Below are positions 18,085 through 25,889 of a stretch of DNA of 64,000 bases, in pieces. Each line of letters opens with the position of its first letter. Within the stretch, counting starts at the first letter, position 1. Below the pieces are notes generated by a model. That model did no database searches, was not told the DNA's origin, and saw only the letters and a program-made list of their open reading frames with translations. Origin of the DNA: Paenibacillus sp. CF384 (GTDB lineage Bacteria; Bacillota; Bacilli; Paenibacillales; Paenibacillaceae); contig NZ_FNNV01000007.1 in assembly GCF_900106745.1 (NCBI RefSeq), positions 186,001-250,000 of the forward strand. Direction: 5' to 3'. The translations under genes were made by a program, and so were the position numbers.

Positions 18085-18972
18085 CTACCCTTTAACGGAA
18101 CCGATTAGCACACCTTTGATGAAGTATCTCTGCAGAAACGGATACACAAGCAAAATCGGAATCGTCGAAGCAATAACGGTCGCTGCCCGAATGCCCTCTG
18201 CCGGTACATTCATCATATCGTCGGCGGTCTTGTTCAAGGCCGTAGACGTATCCGCATTCATGACTATATCCTGCAAATACAACTGTAACGGCTTCAAGGA
18301 AGTGCTATTGATGTAGAGCATCGGGTTAAAGTAGTCGTTCCAGTAATAGACGGCGTAGAACAATCCGACTGTCGCCAGTACCGGACCGCTCAGCGGCAGA
18401 ATAATACGGAACAGGATGCCGATGTTCTTCGCCCCATCGAGCTTGGCCGATTCCTCTAAGCTCGGCGGCAGGCTTTCGAAATAGCTTTTGATCACGAGCA
18501 GATTAAACACGCTGATTAAGGCAGGCAAGATCAGCGAGCTAAGATGGTCAAGCATGCCCAATTCACGCAAGAGCAAGTAATTCGGAATAATGCCTCCGCT
18601 GAACATCATCGTGAAGATGAACAAGACGATTAAGACACCCATGCCCGGCAGCTCCCTCTTCGAGAGCGGGTATGCCGTCATGGCCGTAAGCAGAATAGAA
18701 GCAAGCGTCCCAACGACGGTAACGAACGCGGAGATCAAGAAGGAATGAAGGAATTGGTCCGAAGTAATGACGAACCGCATCGTATCTAACTGAAAGCCCT
18801 TCGGGAATACGCCGACCTTGCCTGCGACAATCGCCCACTCTTCGCTCACCGACTTGGACAAGACGTTGGCGAAAGGAAGCAAGGTGATCAGCCCCATAAG
18901 GGTCAAGATGATATAAATACCGATATCGAGCACATAATCGCCGGCTTTTCTATGATGACGCAAGCGGCTCAC
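18085..18972 (-). CDS. Sugar ABC transporter permease, YtcP/LplC type
   Basis: A 295-residue inner-membrane permease with about six transmembrane helices and the cytoplasmic EAA loop (ESLPPSLEESAKLDGAKNIG) that docks the ATPase. The C-terminus GVLIGSVKG is typical of YtcP/LplC proteins. The GTG start lies 4 bp after the stop of the other permease; a TTG three codons later is better spaced from GGGGGTGA. Forms the importer with 16447-17994 and 18976-19896. Confidence 0.9.
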   Translation of the reverse strand: MSRLRHHRKAGDYVLDIGIYIILTLMGLITLLPFANVLSKSVSEEWAIVAGKVGVFPKGFQLDTMRFVITSDQFLHSFLISAFVTVVGTLASILLTAMTAYPLSKRELPGMGVLIVLFIFTMMFSGGIIPNYLLLRELGMLDHLSSLILPALISVFNLLVIKSYFESLPPSLEESAKLDGAKNIGILFRIILPLSGPVLATVGLFYAVYYWNDYFNPMLYINSTSLKPLQLYLQDIVMNADTSTALNKTADDMMNVPAEGIRAATVIASTIPILLVYPFLQRYFIKGVLIGSVKG

Positions 18973-18975
18973 CCC

Positions 18976-19896
18976 CTACCAAATGCTACGTTGAAGAAAT
19001 TTTCTGCTGAGCATGTTACCGATGACAATCAAGAGGAAGCCCACTACGGAGTTGAACAGACCGACTGCCGTGCTGAAGCTATAATCCTGCTGCCCAAGGC
19101 CCATGCGGTATACGAATGTTCCGATGACGTCGCCGGTTTCATACACGAGCGGATTGTACATCGTGAGGATCTGTTCGGTCCCCGCTTCCAACAGACTGCC
19201 GATGCGCAGGATGAACATGAGAACGATCGTCGGCAGCATGCCCGGCAGCGATACCGAGATCATTTGCCGGATTCGGCCTGCACCATCGATGGCGGCTGCC
19301 TCGTATTGCTCTTGCTCAATGCTGGCGATCGCCGCGATGAATATGATCGCGTTCCATCCGATTTCCTTCCAGCCTGCCGTGAATACGACGATGCTGCGGA
19401 AGAAATCATTGTCGGCGAGAAACGAGATCGGCTCTCCGCCCAGCCACTTGATGAGGCCATTGACGATTCCGCTCGTCGGCGAAAGGATATTGATGAACAA
19501 ACCCGAGATAATGACCCACGATAGAAAGTGAGGCAAGTATATGATCGTCTGTATCGCGCGTTTGAAGAACATGCGGCGAACTTCGTTCAGAAGCAGCGCG
19601 ATGACGATCGGAATCGGAAACAAGATGACAATTTTGTACAAACTAATCAACAGCGTATTGGTCAAAACCTGATAAAAATCGTCCGAGTGAAACAGCTTCT
19701 CAAACTGATTCAGCCCTACCCACTCGCTGCCGCCAATACCGCTGAAAATGTTGAAATCCTGAAAGGCGATCAGAATGCCATACATCGGCGTGTATTTGAA
19801 TACCAGCAAAAAGGCCAGCCCCGGCAGCACCAAAGCATACATATCCAGGTTGCTTCGAATGATTTTCCATTGGCGTCCTACCTTGCCCAAATCCAT
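18976..19896 (-). CDS. Sugar ABC transporter permease, YteP/LplB type
   Basis: A 306-residue membrane permease with about six helices, characteristic KYTPMYGILIAFQDFNIFSG near the N-terminus, and the EAA loop with EQEQYEAAAIDGAGRIRQM. First gene of the minus-strand operon running to 11623. The ATG at 19896 was preferred over an in-frame TTG at 19935. The permeases alone do not reveal the substrate. Confidence 0.9.
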   Translation of the reverse strand: MDLGKVGRQWKIIRSNLDMYALVLPGLAFLLVFKYTPMYGILIAFQDFNIFSGIGGSEWVGLNQFEKLFHSDDFYQVLTNTLLISLYKIVILFPIPIVIALLLNEVRRMFFKRAIQTIIYLPHFLSWVIISGLFINILSPTSGIVNGLIKWLGGEPISFLADNDFFRSIVVFTAGWKEIGWNAIIFIAAIASIEQEQYEAAAIDGAGRIRQMISVSLPGMLPTIVLMFILRIGSLLEAGTEQILTMYNPLVYETGDVIGTFVYRMGLGQQDYSFSTAVGLFNSVVGFLLIVIGNMLSRKFLQRSIW

Positions 19897-20003
19897 CACC
19901 TTCTTCCGTCTGTGTGTCTTTATTGTACGGAACAAGCCGAAATCGCTGTAGAAGCTAAACCTTCGATTTCTGGTACTTTCTTATAGTCTTCCTGCTGCAT
20001 GCC

Positions 20004-20033
20004 ATAAAAAAAGAAGACTCGGTCAAAGTCCTC
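20004..20033 (-). terminator. Minus-strand terminator upstream of the ABC operon
   Basis: GAGGACT pairs with AGTCTTC (one G-T pair) on the minus strand and is followed by seven T. It lies about 110 bp before the first permease gene, so it either stops antisense reading from the merR side or is a leader attenuator for the operon. Confidence 0.55.
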
Positions 20034-20052
20034 TCGTTTCAAAATTTCGGGG

Positions 20053-20083
20053 TTGACTTAAACCATGGTTTAAGTCGTATTCT
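20053..20083 (+). promoter_or_regulatory. MerR-type promoter with 19-bp spacer and palindromic operator
   Basis: TTGACT (20053-20058) and TATTCT (20078-20083) are 19 bp apart, the overlong spacing that MerR activators correct by twisting DNA. A perfect 22-bp palindrome (arms GACTTAAACCA, 20055-20076) fills the spacer. Confidence 0.85.
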
Positions 20084-20084
20084 A

Positions 20085-20100
20085 TTCCTGTCGACAGGAA
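20085..20100. promoter_or_regulatory. 16-bp palindrome at the merR transcript start
   Basis: TTCCTGTCGACAGGAA is perfectly palindromic and lies at about the transcription start. It could be a second operator or a 5' mRNA hairpin. Confidence 0.45.
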
Positions 20101-20121
20101 ATGATGGATGGAGGTCTCCGG

Positions 20122-20499
20122 ATGAAGTACCGTTCTATTAGCGAAGCTGCAGCGAAATTATCTATCCCAGAAACTACGATACGGTATTATGAAAAAAAAG
20201 GACTGCTCCCCCTGATCGAGCGCGATGAAGCTGGCAGGCGGTTATTTTCAGAAAAACAAATGGCACTCCTTGAGACCGTTATTTGTTTAAAGAACACGCA
20301 CATGCCCTTAAGCGACATCAAGCAATATATGGATTGGATTATGGAAGGGGCAAGCACCATTCCGCTCCGACTTGAAATGATGAACGCTCACAAGCAAGCG
20401 GTGCTGGCTGAAATTTCATTGATGACTGAAGCGTTAAAAGGAATAGATGACAAAATTGCACGATATACAAACGAATCATCAATGGAGAGGATGGATTAA
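20122..20499 (+). CDS. MerR-family transcriptional regulator
   Basis: A 125-residue regulator. The N-terminal winged helix (SISEAAAKLSIPETTIRYYE then KKGLLPLIERDEAGRR) is classical MerR, followed by an antiparallel coiled-coil region and a short effector tail. No metal-binding cysteines are present, so it likely responds to an organic ligand. The start at 20122 is 7 bp after GGAGG. Its own promoter has the 19-bp spacer typical of MerR activation. The short-chain dehydrogenase gene begins right after its stop codon and is probably its target. Confidence 0.88.
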   Translation: MKYRSISEAAAKLSIPETTIRYYEKKGLLPLIERDEAGRRLFSEKQMALLETVICLKNTHMPLSDIKQYMDWIMEGASTIPLRLEMMNAHKQAVLAEISLMTEALKGIDDKIARYTNESSMERMD

Positions 20500-20500
20500 A

Positions 20501-21262
20501 ATGAAACTTTCAGGAAACACAATACTCATTACGGGCGGTAGTACCGGAATCGGACTAGCTTTTGCAGAACGCTTTATGCAAACTGGCAACACAGTCATTG
20601 TTTCAGGACGGCGTGAACATGTACTTCAGGAGGCACAAGAAAAATACCCCGCGCTGATTACGCGAGTAAGCGATTTGAATTCGGAATCCGAACGTGCAGC
20701 ATTATTTGATTGGGTGACGGCGAGTTATCCGGAGGTCAATGTGTTGGTCAACAATGCAGGGATCCAGCAACGCTTTCATGTGTTGAAGGCGGACGCGAAG
20801 AATAGTTGGCGGGAGTTCAACCAAGAAATCACAACAAATATAGAAGCGCCTATCCATCTTTCTATGCTGTTCGCTCCTTATTTTGCGGCCAAAGAAAACG
20901 CGGCAATCATTAACGTGACATCGGGCTTAGCCTTCACTCCACTTGCGATTGCACCGATTTATTCCGCAACGAAAGCCGCACTTCATTCCTTTACGATGAG
21001 CTTAAGACACCAGCTTGCGGACACGTCTGTAGCAGTGATCGAGGTCGCTCCCCCGGCGGTGAATACCGATTTAGGCGGTGCTGGGCTGCATACACATGGT
21101 GAACCGTTAAATGACTTCGCTGATGGCATTTTCAAGGGATTAACAGCAGGCGACACCGAGATTGGATATGGTACTTCTGTCAATCGCTTACGCATGTCAC
21201 GGGATGAAGTCGATGAACATGTAGCCGCTATGTATAAGACGTTGAGAACAACAATTGAATAA
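20501..21262 (+). CDS. Short-chain dehydrogenase/reductase, DltE-like
   Basis: A 253-residue NAD(P)-dependent oxidoreductase. The cofactor motif TGGSTGIGLAFAERF is at residues 9-23, NNAG at about 85, the catalytic Ser in VTSGLAF and YSATK supplying Tyr and Lys. It resembles the DltE-type SDR subgroup, whose substrates are not settled. Co-transcribed with merR (1 bp gap; GGAGAGG site inside the end of merR) and followed by a terminator, so it is the likely effector enzyme of this regulator. Confidence 0.87.
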   Translation: MKLSGNTILITGGSTGIGLAFAERFMQTGNTVIVSGRREHVLQEAQEKYPALITRVSDLNSESERAALFDWVTASYPEVNVLVNNAGIQQRFHVLKADAKNSWREFNQEITTNIEAPIHLSMLFAPYFAAKENAAIINVTSGLAFTPLAIAPIYSATKAALHSFTMSLRHQLADTSVAVIEVAPPAVNTDLGGAGLHTHGEPLNDFADGIFKGLTAGDTEIGYGTSVNRLRMSRDEVDEHVAAMYKTLRTTIE

Positions 21263-21278
21263 CCAGAACGCCAAGCAG

Positions 21279-21309
21279 TCCCAGCCACCGGTGAAGTGGC
21301 TGGGATTTT
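21279..21309 (+). terminator. Terminator of merR-SDR
   Basis: TCCCAGCCAC pairs with GTGGCTGGGA and is followed by TTTTT. Confidence 0.9.
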
Positions 21310-21352
21310 TGCTGTATGTTTTCCGCGTGTGATTTGAATAATAACTCCAACT

Positions 21353-21369
21353 GGATAACCTTGTTATCC
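21353..21369. promoter_or_regulatory. Inverted repeat upstream of DUF1641/NDH-2
   Basis: GGATAAC-CTT-GTTATCC, perfect 7-bp arms, about 80 bp before the DUF1641 gene. Candidate operator; binding protein unknown. Confidence 0.45.
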
Positions 21370-21449
21370 CCATATCCATCACAAAAACCGTCCTTAAATC
21401 GTTATATATACAGCAGGACAACCTACACTGCTTGAAGGGGGAACTTGGC

Positions 21450-21884
21450 ATGTCGAATACAACTACGCTCGAATCGGATCAAGGGAATATAGCGGTGACA
21501 CAAGGTAACGTCAATCCGGATGTGATGGAACAATTGGCGAAACCGGACGTGCAGGCAGCCTTAGCCGTATTGATTGATCATTTGCCCCAACTTATCGAAA
21601 TTTCTACTCAACTTATAAAGACTTACGATTTCACCCAGAAGGTACTTTCAGACCGCGTGCTGCTCGCAGATACCGCGAAGGTCATGAAAGAGTTAGCGAT
21701 TCCGATTGAGACAAAGGTGAAGGCCATTGCGACCGCGGCTATCGAAGCCTCCGACCGCGCTGAGCAAAGCAAGGAAACGATCGGTTTGCTTGGCATGTTG
21801 AGATTGTTGAAAAACCCGGAGCTGCAGAAGATGCTTCGGTTCGGTCAAGCCTATCTGGATATTCTGGGCGAAAGAAAGAAGTAA
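21450..21884 (+). CDS. DUF1641 protein
   Basis: A 144-residue soluble protein of the DUF1641 (YrhD-like) type, recognised from the helical layout and the KVMKELAIPIETKVKAIATA region. Members are found beside formate dehydrogenase-like or NADH dehydrogenase genes and may be membrane-associated accessory proteins (family context). The start at 21450 follows GAAGGGGGAAC. It lies 48 bp before the NDH-2 gene in the same direction, so the two are probably a functional pair in respiratory electron transfer. Confidence 0.75.
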   Translation: MSNTTTLESDQGNIAVTQGNVNPDVMEQLAKPDVQAALAVLIDHLPQLIEISTQLIKTYDFTQKVLSDRVLLADTAKVMKELAIPIETKVKAIATAAIEASDRAEQSKETIGLLGMLRLLKNPELQKMLRFGQAYLDILGERKK

Positions 21885-21932
21885 ACCGCACACGTCGTCC
21901 AATTCACAATATACATGGGGGAGGACTTTAAA

Positions 21933-23114
21933 ATGAGCAAACATATCGTCATTGTCGGTGCCGGCTACGGAGGACTACTGAGCGCTTTATCTGCCCGAGC
22001 GCATCTAACGGCCGCGGATGCCCAGATTACCGTTATTAATCGCATTGCGACGCACCAAATCGTTACCGAGCTGCATCGTCTTGCCGCGGGAAACGTTGCC
22101 GATCAGGCCGTTGCCTTGCCTTTAAATAAGCTTCTGAGCAATAAAGACATCCATGTGAAAATCGGTACGGTTCAACAAATCGACCCGGTGGCCCGCAAGG
22201 TCGTATTGGAAGACGGATCCATGCTCAGCTATGATGCATTGGTCTTGGCATTAGGCAGCGAAAGCAATTATTTCGGAATTCCGGGTCTTCAGGAGAACAG
22301 CCTGAGCCTTAAATCTGTAGCAGACGCGCACCGGATCAACACGCACATCCATGAACGAATCAGCGAATATGCGCGGACGAAGAATAAGGCAGACGCAACC
22401 TTCATCATCGGCGGCGGCGGCCTCACCGGCGTAGAGGTCATCGGCGAACTTGTCGACGAACTCCCGGGTATATGTCGTAAGTACAATGTCGATTATGCGG
22501 ATGTCTCGCTGTTTCTGGTAGAGGCCGGCCCGGCCATTCTTAAAGGGTTCCCGGCGGAATTGGTTCAGCGGGCGACGGAAAGCCTTGAGAAGCGAGGCGT
22601 ACAGCTGCTTACCGGGCTAGCGGTCACCGAAGTCAACGGAGCCACCGTAAGCTTGAAGGACGGAAGAAGGATCGATGCCAATACCTTGATTTGGACCGGT
22701 GGCGTGAAGGGGCATCCGCTTGTTGCCGATTGCGGCGTGGAAGTAAATCGCGGACGGGCGGTCCTGAATCCGTTCTTGCAATCCGTTTCTCATCCCGATG
22801 TATTCGTGGCGGGCGATTGCGGAATTGTGATGGGCCCGCAAGGAAACCCGCTTCCGGAGAGCGCGCAGCTGGCGTGGCAGATGGGCGAGCAAGCGGGCGC
22901 GAATATCGCGGCATATTTCAAGGCCACCCGCATGAAGGAATTCCACTATGTATTCTCCGGCACGCTTGCCAGCCTAGGCCGCAAGGACGCTGTCGGCTTT
23001 ATCGGCGAGACAGGCATCGAACTGAAAGGTCTGCCAGCCACCATGATGAAAAAAGCCAGCGATGTCCGTTATTTAACGCACATTAACGGATTGACTTCTC
23101 TTGCTTATTTCTAA
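21933..23114 (+). CDS. Type II NADH dehydrogenase-like FAD oxidoreductase
   Basis: A 393-residue flavoprotein with two dinucleotide-binding motifs: FAD at HIVIVGAGYGGLLSA (residues 4-18) and NAD(P) at FIIGGGGLTGVEV (about 158). GDCGIV near residue 305 completes FAD binding. Fits type II NADH:quinone oxidoreductases (YumB/YutJ-like), which feed electrons into quinone at the membrane face without proton pumping. The start follows GGGGGAGG. Operon partner is DUF1641. Quinone reduction is inferred from the family. Confidence 0.82.
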   Translation: MSKHIVIVGAGYGGLLSALSARAHLTAADAQITVINRIATHQIVTELHRLAAGNVADQAVALPLNKLLSNKDIHVKIGTVQQIDPVARKVVLEDGSMLSYDALVLALGSESNYFGIPGLQENSLSLKSVADAHRINTHIHERISEYARTKNKADATFIIGGGGLTGVEVIGELVDELPGICRKYNVDYADVSLFLVEAGPAILKGFPAELVQRATESLEKRGVQLLTGLAVTEVNGATVSLKDGRRIDANTLIWTGGVKGHPLVADCGVEVNRGRAVLNPFLQSVSHPDVFVAGDCGIVMGPQGNPLPESAQLAWQMGEQAGANIAAYFKATRMKEFHYVFSGTLASLGRKDAVGFIGETGIELKGLPATMMKKASDVRYLTHINGLTSLAYF

Positions 23115-23145
23115 GGCAAGCTAGTGCTTGACAATAAACAAGAAT

Positions 23146-23189
23146 ACGGCTGCTTTTCCTGCATAGGCGCGGGAAAGGCGGCCGTTTTT
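23146..23189 (+). terminator. Terminator of the DUF1641/NDH-2 operon
   Basis: Imperfect stem CGGCTGCTTTTCC against GGGAAAGGCGGCCG followed by TTTTTG. Confidence 0.65.
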
Positions 23190-23229
23190 GTTTGTTGTTT
23201 GTTCTGCCCGGGCTGTAACTGTAGATAGC

Positions 23230-23252
23230 CTTCCACTTTGAAATGGAAAGCT
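23230..23252. promoter_or_regulatory. Upstream XRE operator candidate
   Basis: CTTCCACTTTGAAATGGAAAG is a near palindrome ending in ATGGAAAGCT (23243-23252), whose exact reverse complement AGCTTTCCAT occurs at 23301-23310 beyond the promoter. The pair flanks the -35/-10. Confidence 0.5.
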
Positions 23253-23255
23253 TAC

Positions 23256-23284
23256 TTGACATTCCATACATCTCGCCATATACT
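23256..23284 (+). promoter_or_regulatory. Strong sigma-A promoter of the XRE operon
   Basis: TTGACA (23256-23261), 17 bp, TATACT (23279-23284). Confidence 0.85.
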
Positions 23285-23290
23285 CCCCTT

Positions 23291-23310
23291 ATGGGAAGCT
23301 AGCTTTCCAT
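23291..23310. promoter_or_regulatory. XRE operator candidate at the start point
   Basis: ATGGGAAGCTAGCTTTCCAT, a 20-bp palindrome with one mismatched pair, covering the expected transcription start. Confidence 0.6.
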
Positions 23311-23326
23311 GAGGAGGATAAACGCA

Positions 23327-23533
23327 TTGAACAACCGTTTAGAAGAAATTCGCAAGCAACGCGGAATCAAGCAAGAAGAATTAGCAGCAGCTCTTGAAGT
23401 TTCGAGACAAACGATTGGTTCGCTGGAAAACGGTCGTTATAACCCCTCCATCCTTTTGGCGTTCAAGATTGCTCGTTTTTTCGGTATGCGTATCGAAGAA
23501 ATCTTTATCTATGAGGAGGATGAATCGGTATGA
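23327..23533 (+). CDS. Small XRE-family (Cro/CI-type) repressor
   Basis: A 68-residue regulator that is essentially one helix-turn-helix domain (NNRLEEIRKQRGIKQEELAA, then VSRQTIGSLENGRYNPS). The TTG at 23327 is preferred: the upstream in-frame ATG at 23309 would put the GAGGAGG ribosome site inside the gene. It overlaps the next gene by ATGA, so both are coupled. This arrangement (tiny XRE repressor with a membrane protein containing a DERN motif) is common in Firmicutes. The palindromes around its promoter suggest autoregulation. Confidence 0.85.
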   Translation: MNNRLEEIRKQRGIKQEELAAALEVSRQTIGSLENGRYNPSILLAFKIARFFGMRIEEIFIYEEDESV

Positions 23534-23961
23534 ATAAGACGATTTTGTATTATTTGCTAACCGTTGGAGGCGTGGGATTACTGGCAGTTGGTGTGTATTT
23601 CATCAAAACCGTTGAAGATCCTCAAGGCTTACTGCGAGCGCTGCCTTATATCTGCGTTGGGCTTGGCTGCGGCCTATTCGGTCACGCCATGGGAGAAGTC
23701 ATCATCCGGAGTGCCATGAAGAAGAATCCCGCCGCAGCCAAGCAGCTGGAAATTGAACAGAACGATGAGCGTAACTTAGCCATCGCTAATCGGGCAAAGG
23801 CGAAAGCCTATGACATGATGGTCTTTGTGCTTGGCGCTTTAATTACATCGTTTGCCTTGATGGCGATCGATTTAATCATGGTCGTGCTATTAGTTGTTGC
23901 TTACATGCTTATTCTTGGCTATAACTCTTATTACCGTTATAAGTACTTCAAAGAAATGTAA
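23530..23961 (+). CDS. Membrane protein encoded with the XRE regulator
   Basis: A 143-residue protein with four hydrophobic segments in two hairpins (residues about 5-25, 37-60, 95-112, 115-135). Between the pairs is a basic/acidic stretch, EQNDERNLAIANRAKAKA, typical of DUF2178/DUF6442-like proteins that travel with small XRE regulators. Function unknown; it may influence the repressor or sense envelope state. Start overlaps the upstream stop (ATGA). Confidence 0.7.
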   Translation: MNKTILYYLLTVGGVGLLAVGVYFIKTVEDPQGLLRALPYICVGLGCGLFGHAMGEVIIRSAMKKNPAAAKQLEIEQNDERNLAIANRAKAKAYDMMVFVLGALITSFALMAIDLIMVVLLVVAYMLILGYNSYYRYKYFKEM

Positions 23962-23973
23962 GGAGTGACGACG

Positions 23974-24159
23974 ATGACCAAATTATCTTATAGCGGTGTC
24001 AAACATGGCGCACCTGATGTGGAACTAACAATAATGGTGGATATTCAGAATGATTGGTTTGAGGTAACGCATACCAAGGAAGTTTCTCAAGTAATGAATA
24101 AATCAACAGGTGAATATATCATCGTCAAACGAAACACCTTGAAAGTCGAGGCTGGCTGA
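23974..24159 (+). CDS. Small protein of unknown function
   Basis: A 61-residue soluble protein (MTKLSYSGVKHGAPDVEL..) that I do not recognise. It is acidic-neutral and predicted mostly beta by eye. The ATG at 23974 is 8 bp after GGAG; a GTG three codons earlier is less likely. It lies 12 bp after the membrane-protein stop and so ends the XRE operon. Confidence 0.55.
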   Translation: MTKLSYSGVKHGAPDVELTIMVDIQNDWFEVTHTKEVSQVMNKSTGEYIIVKRNTLKVEAG

Positions 24160-24304
24160 ACGCTGATTTGACTTAGAATTACCCTATATAAGATTGAAAA
24201 AGGCTATTGCCCAGATGACCTTCGTTCTCGGCTGACAAACCTATTTAAACGTGCTAGCATGTTATTAAAATAATCGGCAGATTACTATGCGAGCATGGAG
24301 GGAT

Positions 24305-25408
24305 ATGGGGTCGATGATAGAGAACCGCCGCCTGAAAGTCATTATGGAAGTCCAACAGCAGATGCTGCTATCTAACTTTGATTTAAAGCTATTTATGAAT
24401 ACAATATGCGATCGGATGTGCTTATTAACAGAAGCCGACGGTTCTACCATCGAGATGCTGGCGGGAGACGAAATGGTGTATGCTGCCGTCAGCGGTACTT
24501 TGCAGCCTCATATCGGCATTCGACTGAATAAGAATGGCAGTTTGTCGGGATTGTGCGTAACGAAGAAGGATATCCTGTACTCCCCGGATACGCAGCTGGA
24601 TGATCGCGTCAACAAGGAAGCGTGTATGAAAGTCGGCGCGCGAAGCATGGTCTGCGTTCCCTTGTTCGAATCCAGCAACGCTGTCGGTGTATTAAAAGTC
24701 ATCTCCGGCCGGCCTGATGCTTTCTCGAGCCGCCATATCGAGACGTTGCAATTGTTATCGCTCGCTCTGGGCTCAGAGCTCGGTAAGCAAGTGAACTATG
24801 ACGACAAAATTCGGATTCTGAATGATTATGAGCAATTATTAGTTCAATTAAGAGCCGAAATTGAAAGACGCGAGAAACTAGAGCACGAGCTTATTCAATT
24901 GACAGAACGGGACATTCTGACGGGATTACTTAATCGCAGAGGCTTTAGCGTTCGAATCCAAAGCTGGATCAATCGCGCCGGTCAAGGGGAAGGCATATTC
25001 GGCGTGTTCTACCTCGATTTGAATAAATTCAAACAGTGCAACGATACGTACGGCCATGAAGTCGGCGATCTCGTGCTTGTAGAATTCGCGAATCGCATCA
25101 GGCATGTCATTCGCGAATCCGATCTGGTCGCTCGCGTAGGCGGGGATGAGTTCGTGGTGGCGGTATGGATGCAGAACGACTACGACGGCTTGATGCAAGT
25201 TGCCAAACGGTTAATCGAGCAACTGGAGGAGTCGCCGATGCGCATTAAGGAGCTTCAACTCCCCATGACCACCAGCATCGGCTGTACCTTGTGGACAGAA
25301 GACAAGACCGAGCTAGACCTCATGCGTGCGGCGGACCAAGCAATGTATCTCGCCAAGTCGAGCGGCACCAATCGGATTGCGGTTAATGGGGAGCTCATCA
25401 GAGGCTAG
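24305..25408 (+). CDS. GAF-GGDEF diguanylate cyclase
   Basis: A soluble 367-residue enzyme predicted to make cyclic di-GMP from two GTP. Residues about 20-170 form a GAF sensor domain; a short coiled coil (EIERREKLEHELIQL) leads to a GGDEF domain with the intact catalytic motif RVGGDEFVV and the substrate-site FYLDLNKFKQCND. No RxxD inhibitory site was noticed five residues before GGDEF (ESDLVA precedes it). Start uncertain between ATGs at 24287, 24305 and 24314; GGAGGG sits just before 24305. Monocistronic. Confidence 0.88.
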   Translation: MGSMIENRRLKVIMEVQQQMLLSNFDLKLFMNTICDRMCLLTEADGSTIEMLAGDEMVYAAVSGTLQPHIGIRLNKNGSLSGLCVTKKDILYSPDTQLDDRVNKEACMKVGARSMVCVPLFESSNAVGVLKVISGRPDAFSSRHIETLQLLSLALGSELGKQVNYDDKIRILNDYEQLLVQLRAEIERREKLEHELIQLTERDILTGLLNRRGFSVRIQSWINRAGQGEGIFGVFYLDLNKFKQCNDTYGHEVGDLVLVEFANRIRHVIRESDLVARVGGDEFVVAVWMQNDYDGLMQVAKRLIEQLEESPMRIKELQLPMTTSIGCTLWTEDKTELDLMRAADQAMYLAKSSGTNRIAVNGELIRG

Positions 25409-25425
25409 TTGTTTAGGGCAAGTTG

Positions 25426-25458
25426 AAGGGCCGTCCCCTGTGGACGGCCCTTCATTAT
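25426..25458. terminator. Terminator between the GGDEF gene and the discoidin-repeat gene
   Basis: AAGGGCCGTCC pairs with GGACGGCCCTT. Both flanks are T-rich enough to serve the two convergent genes. Confidence 0.7.
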
Positions 25459-25472
25459 TATTCCTTTGAAAC

Positions 25473-25889
25473 TTAGCTTGGTCCGTAGACCTCAAACTCG
25501 TAGATTCTTGCGGCAAGGTTCGTCGTTTGCGTAGGCACCGTAACGTTCAACTTTACGTATCGAGCCGGCACGGCAGTTATTTTGTCTACCGATATGCCGC
25601 CCGTATTGTTAGTCACGCTCACTACTTTATTCCAATTCGTACCGTCAGTGCTGACGAGAATATTATACGCCTTCGTGTTGTAGGAAGCGGTCTCTCCGCC
25701 TTCCGATGCATGCTTGATGACAAATTGGTTCACCTGCTTCACGGAGCCGAGATCGATCTGCAGCCACAAGTTGCTGGACTTGGAGCACCATTTGCTGTCA
25801 TTAATAACGCTGCCGTCCACGGCTTTGGACGCAATTTGCGTGGCGGTGCACGTACTGTCAACCGTCGCGGATTTATTGAAAGCCAAATT
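25473..25889 (-). repeat. Discoidin repeat 3 (414 bp plus stop)
   Basis: C-terminal copy of a 414-bp in-frame coding repeat; the protein copies are about three-quarters identical to each other. Confidence 0.8.
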
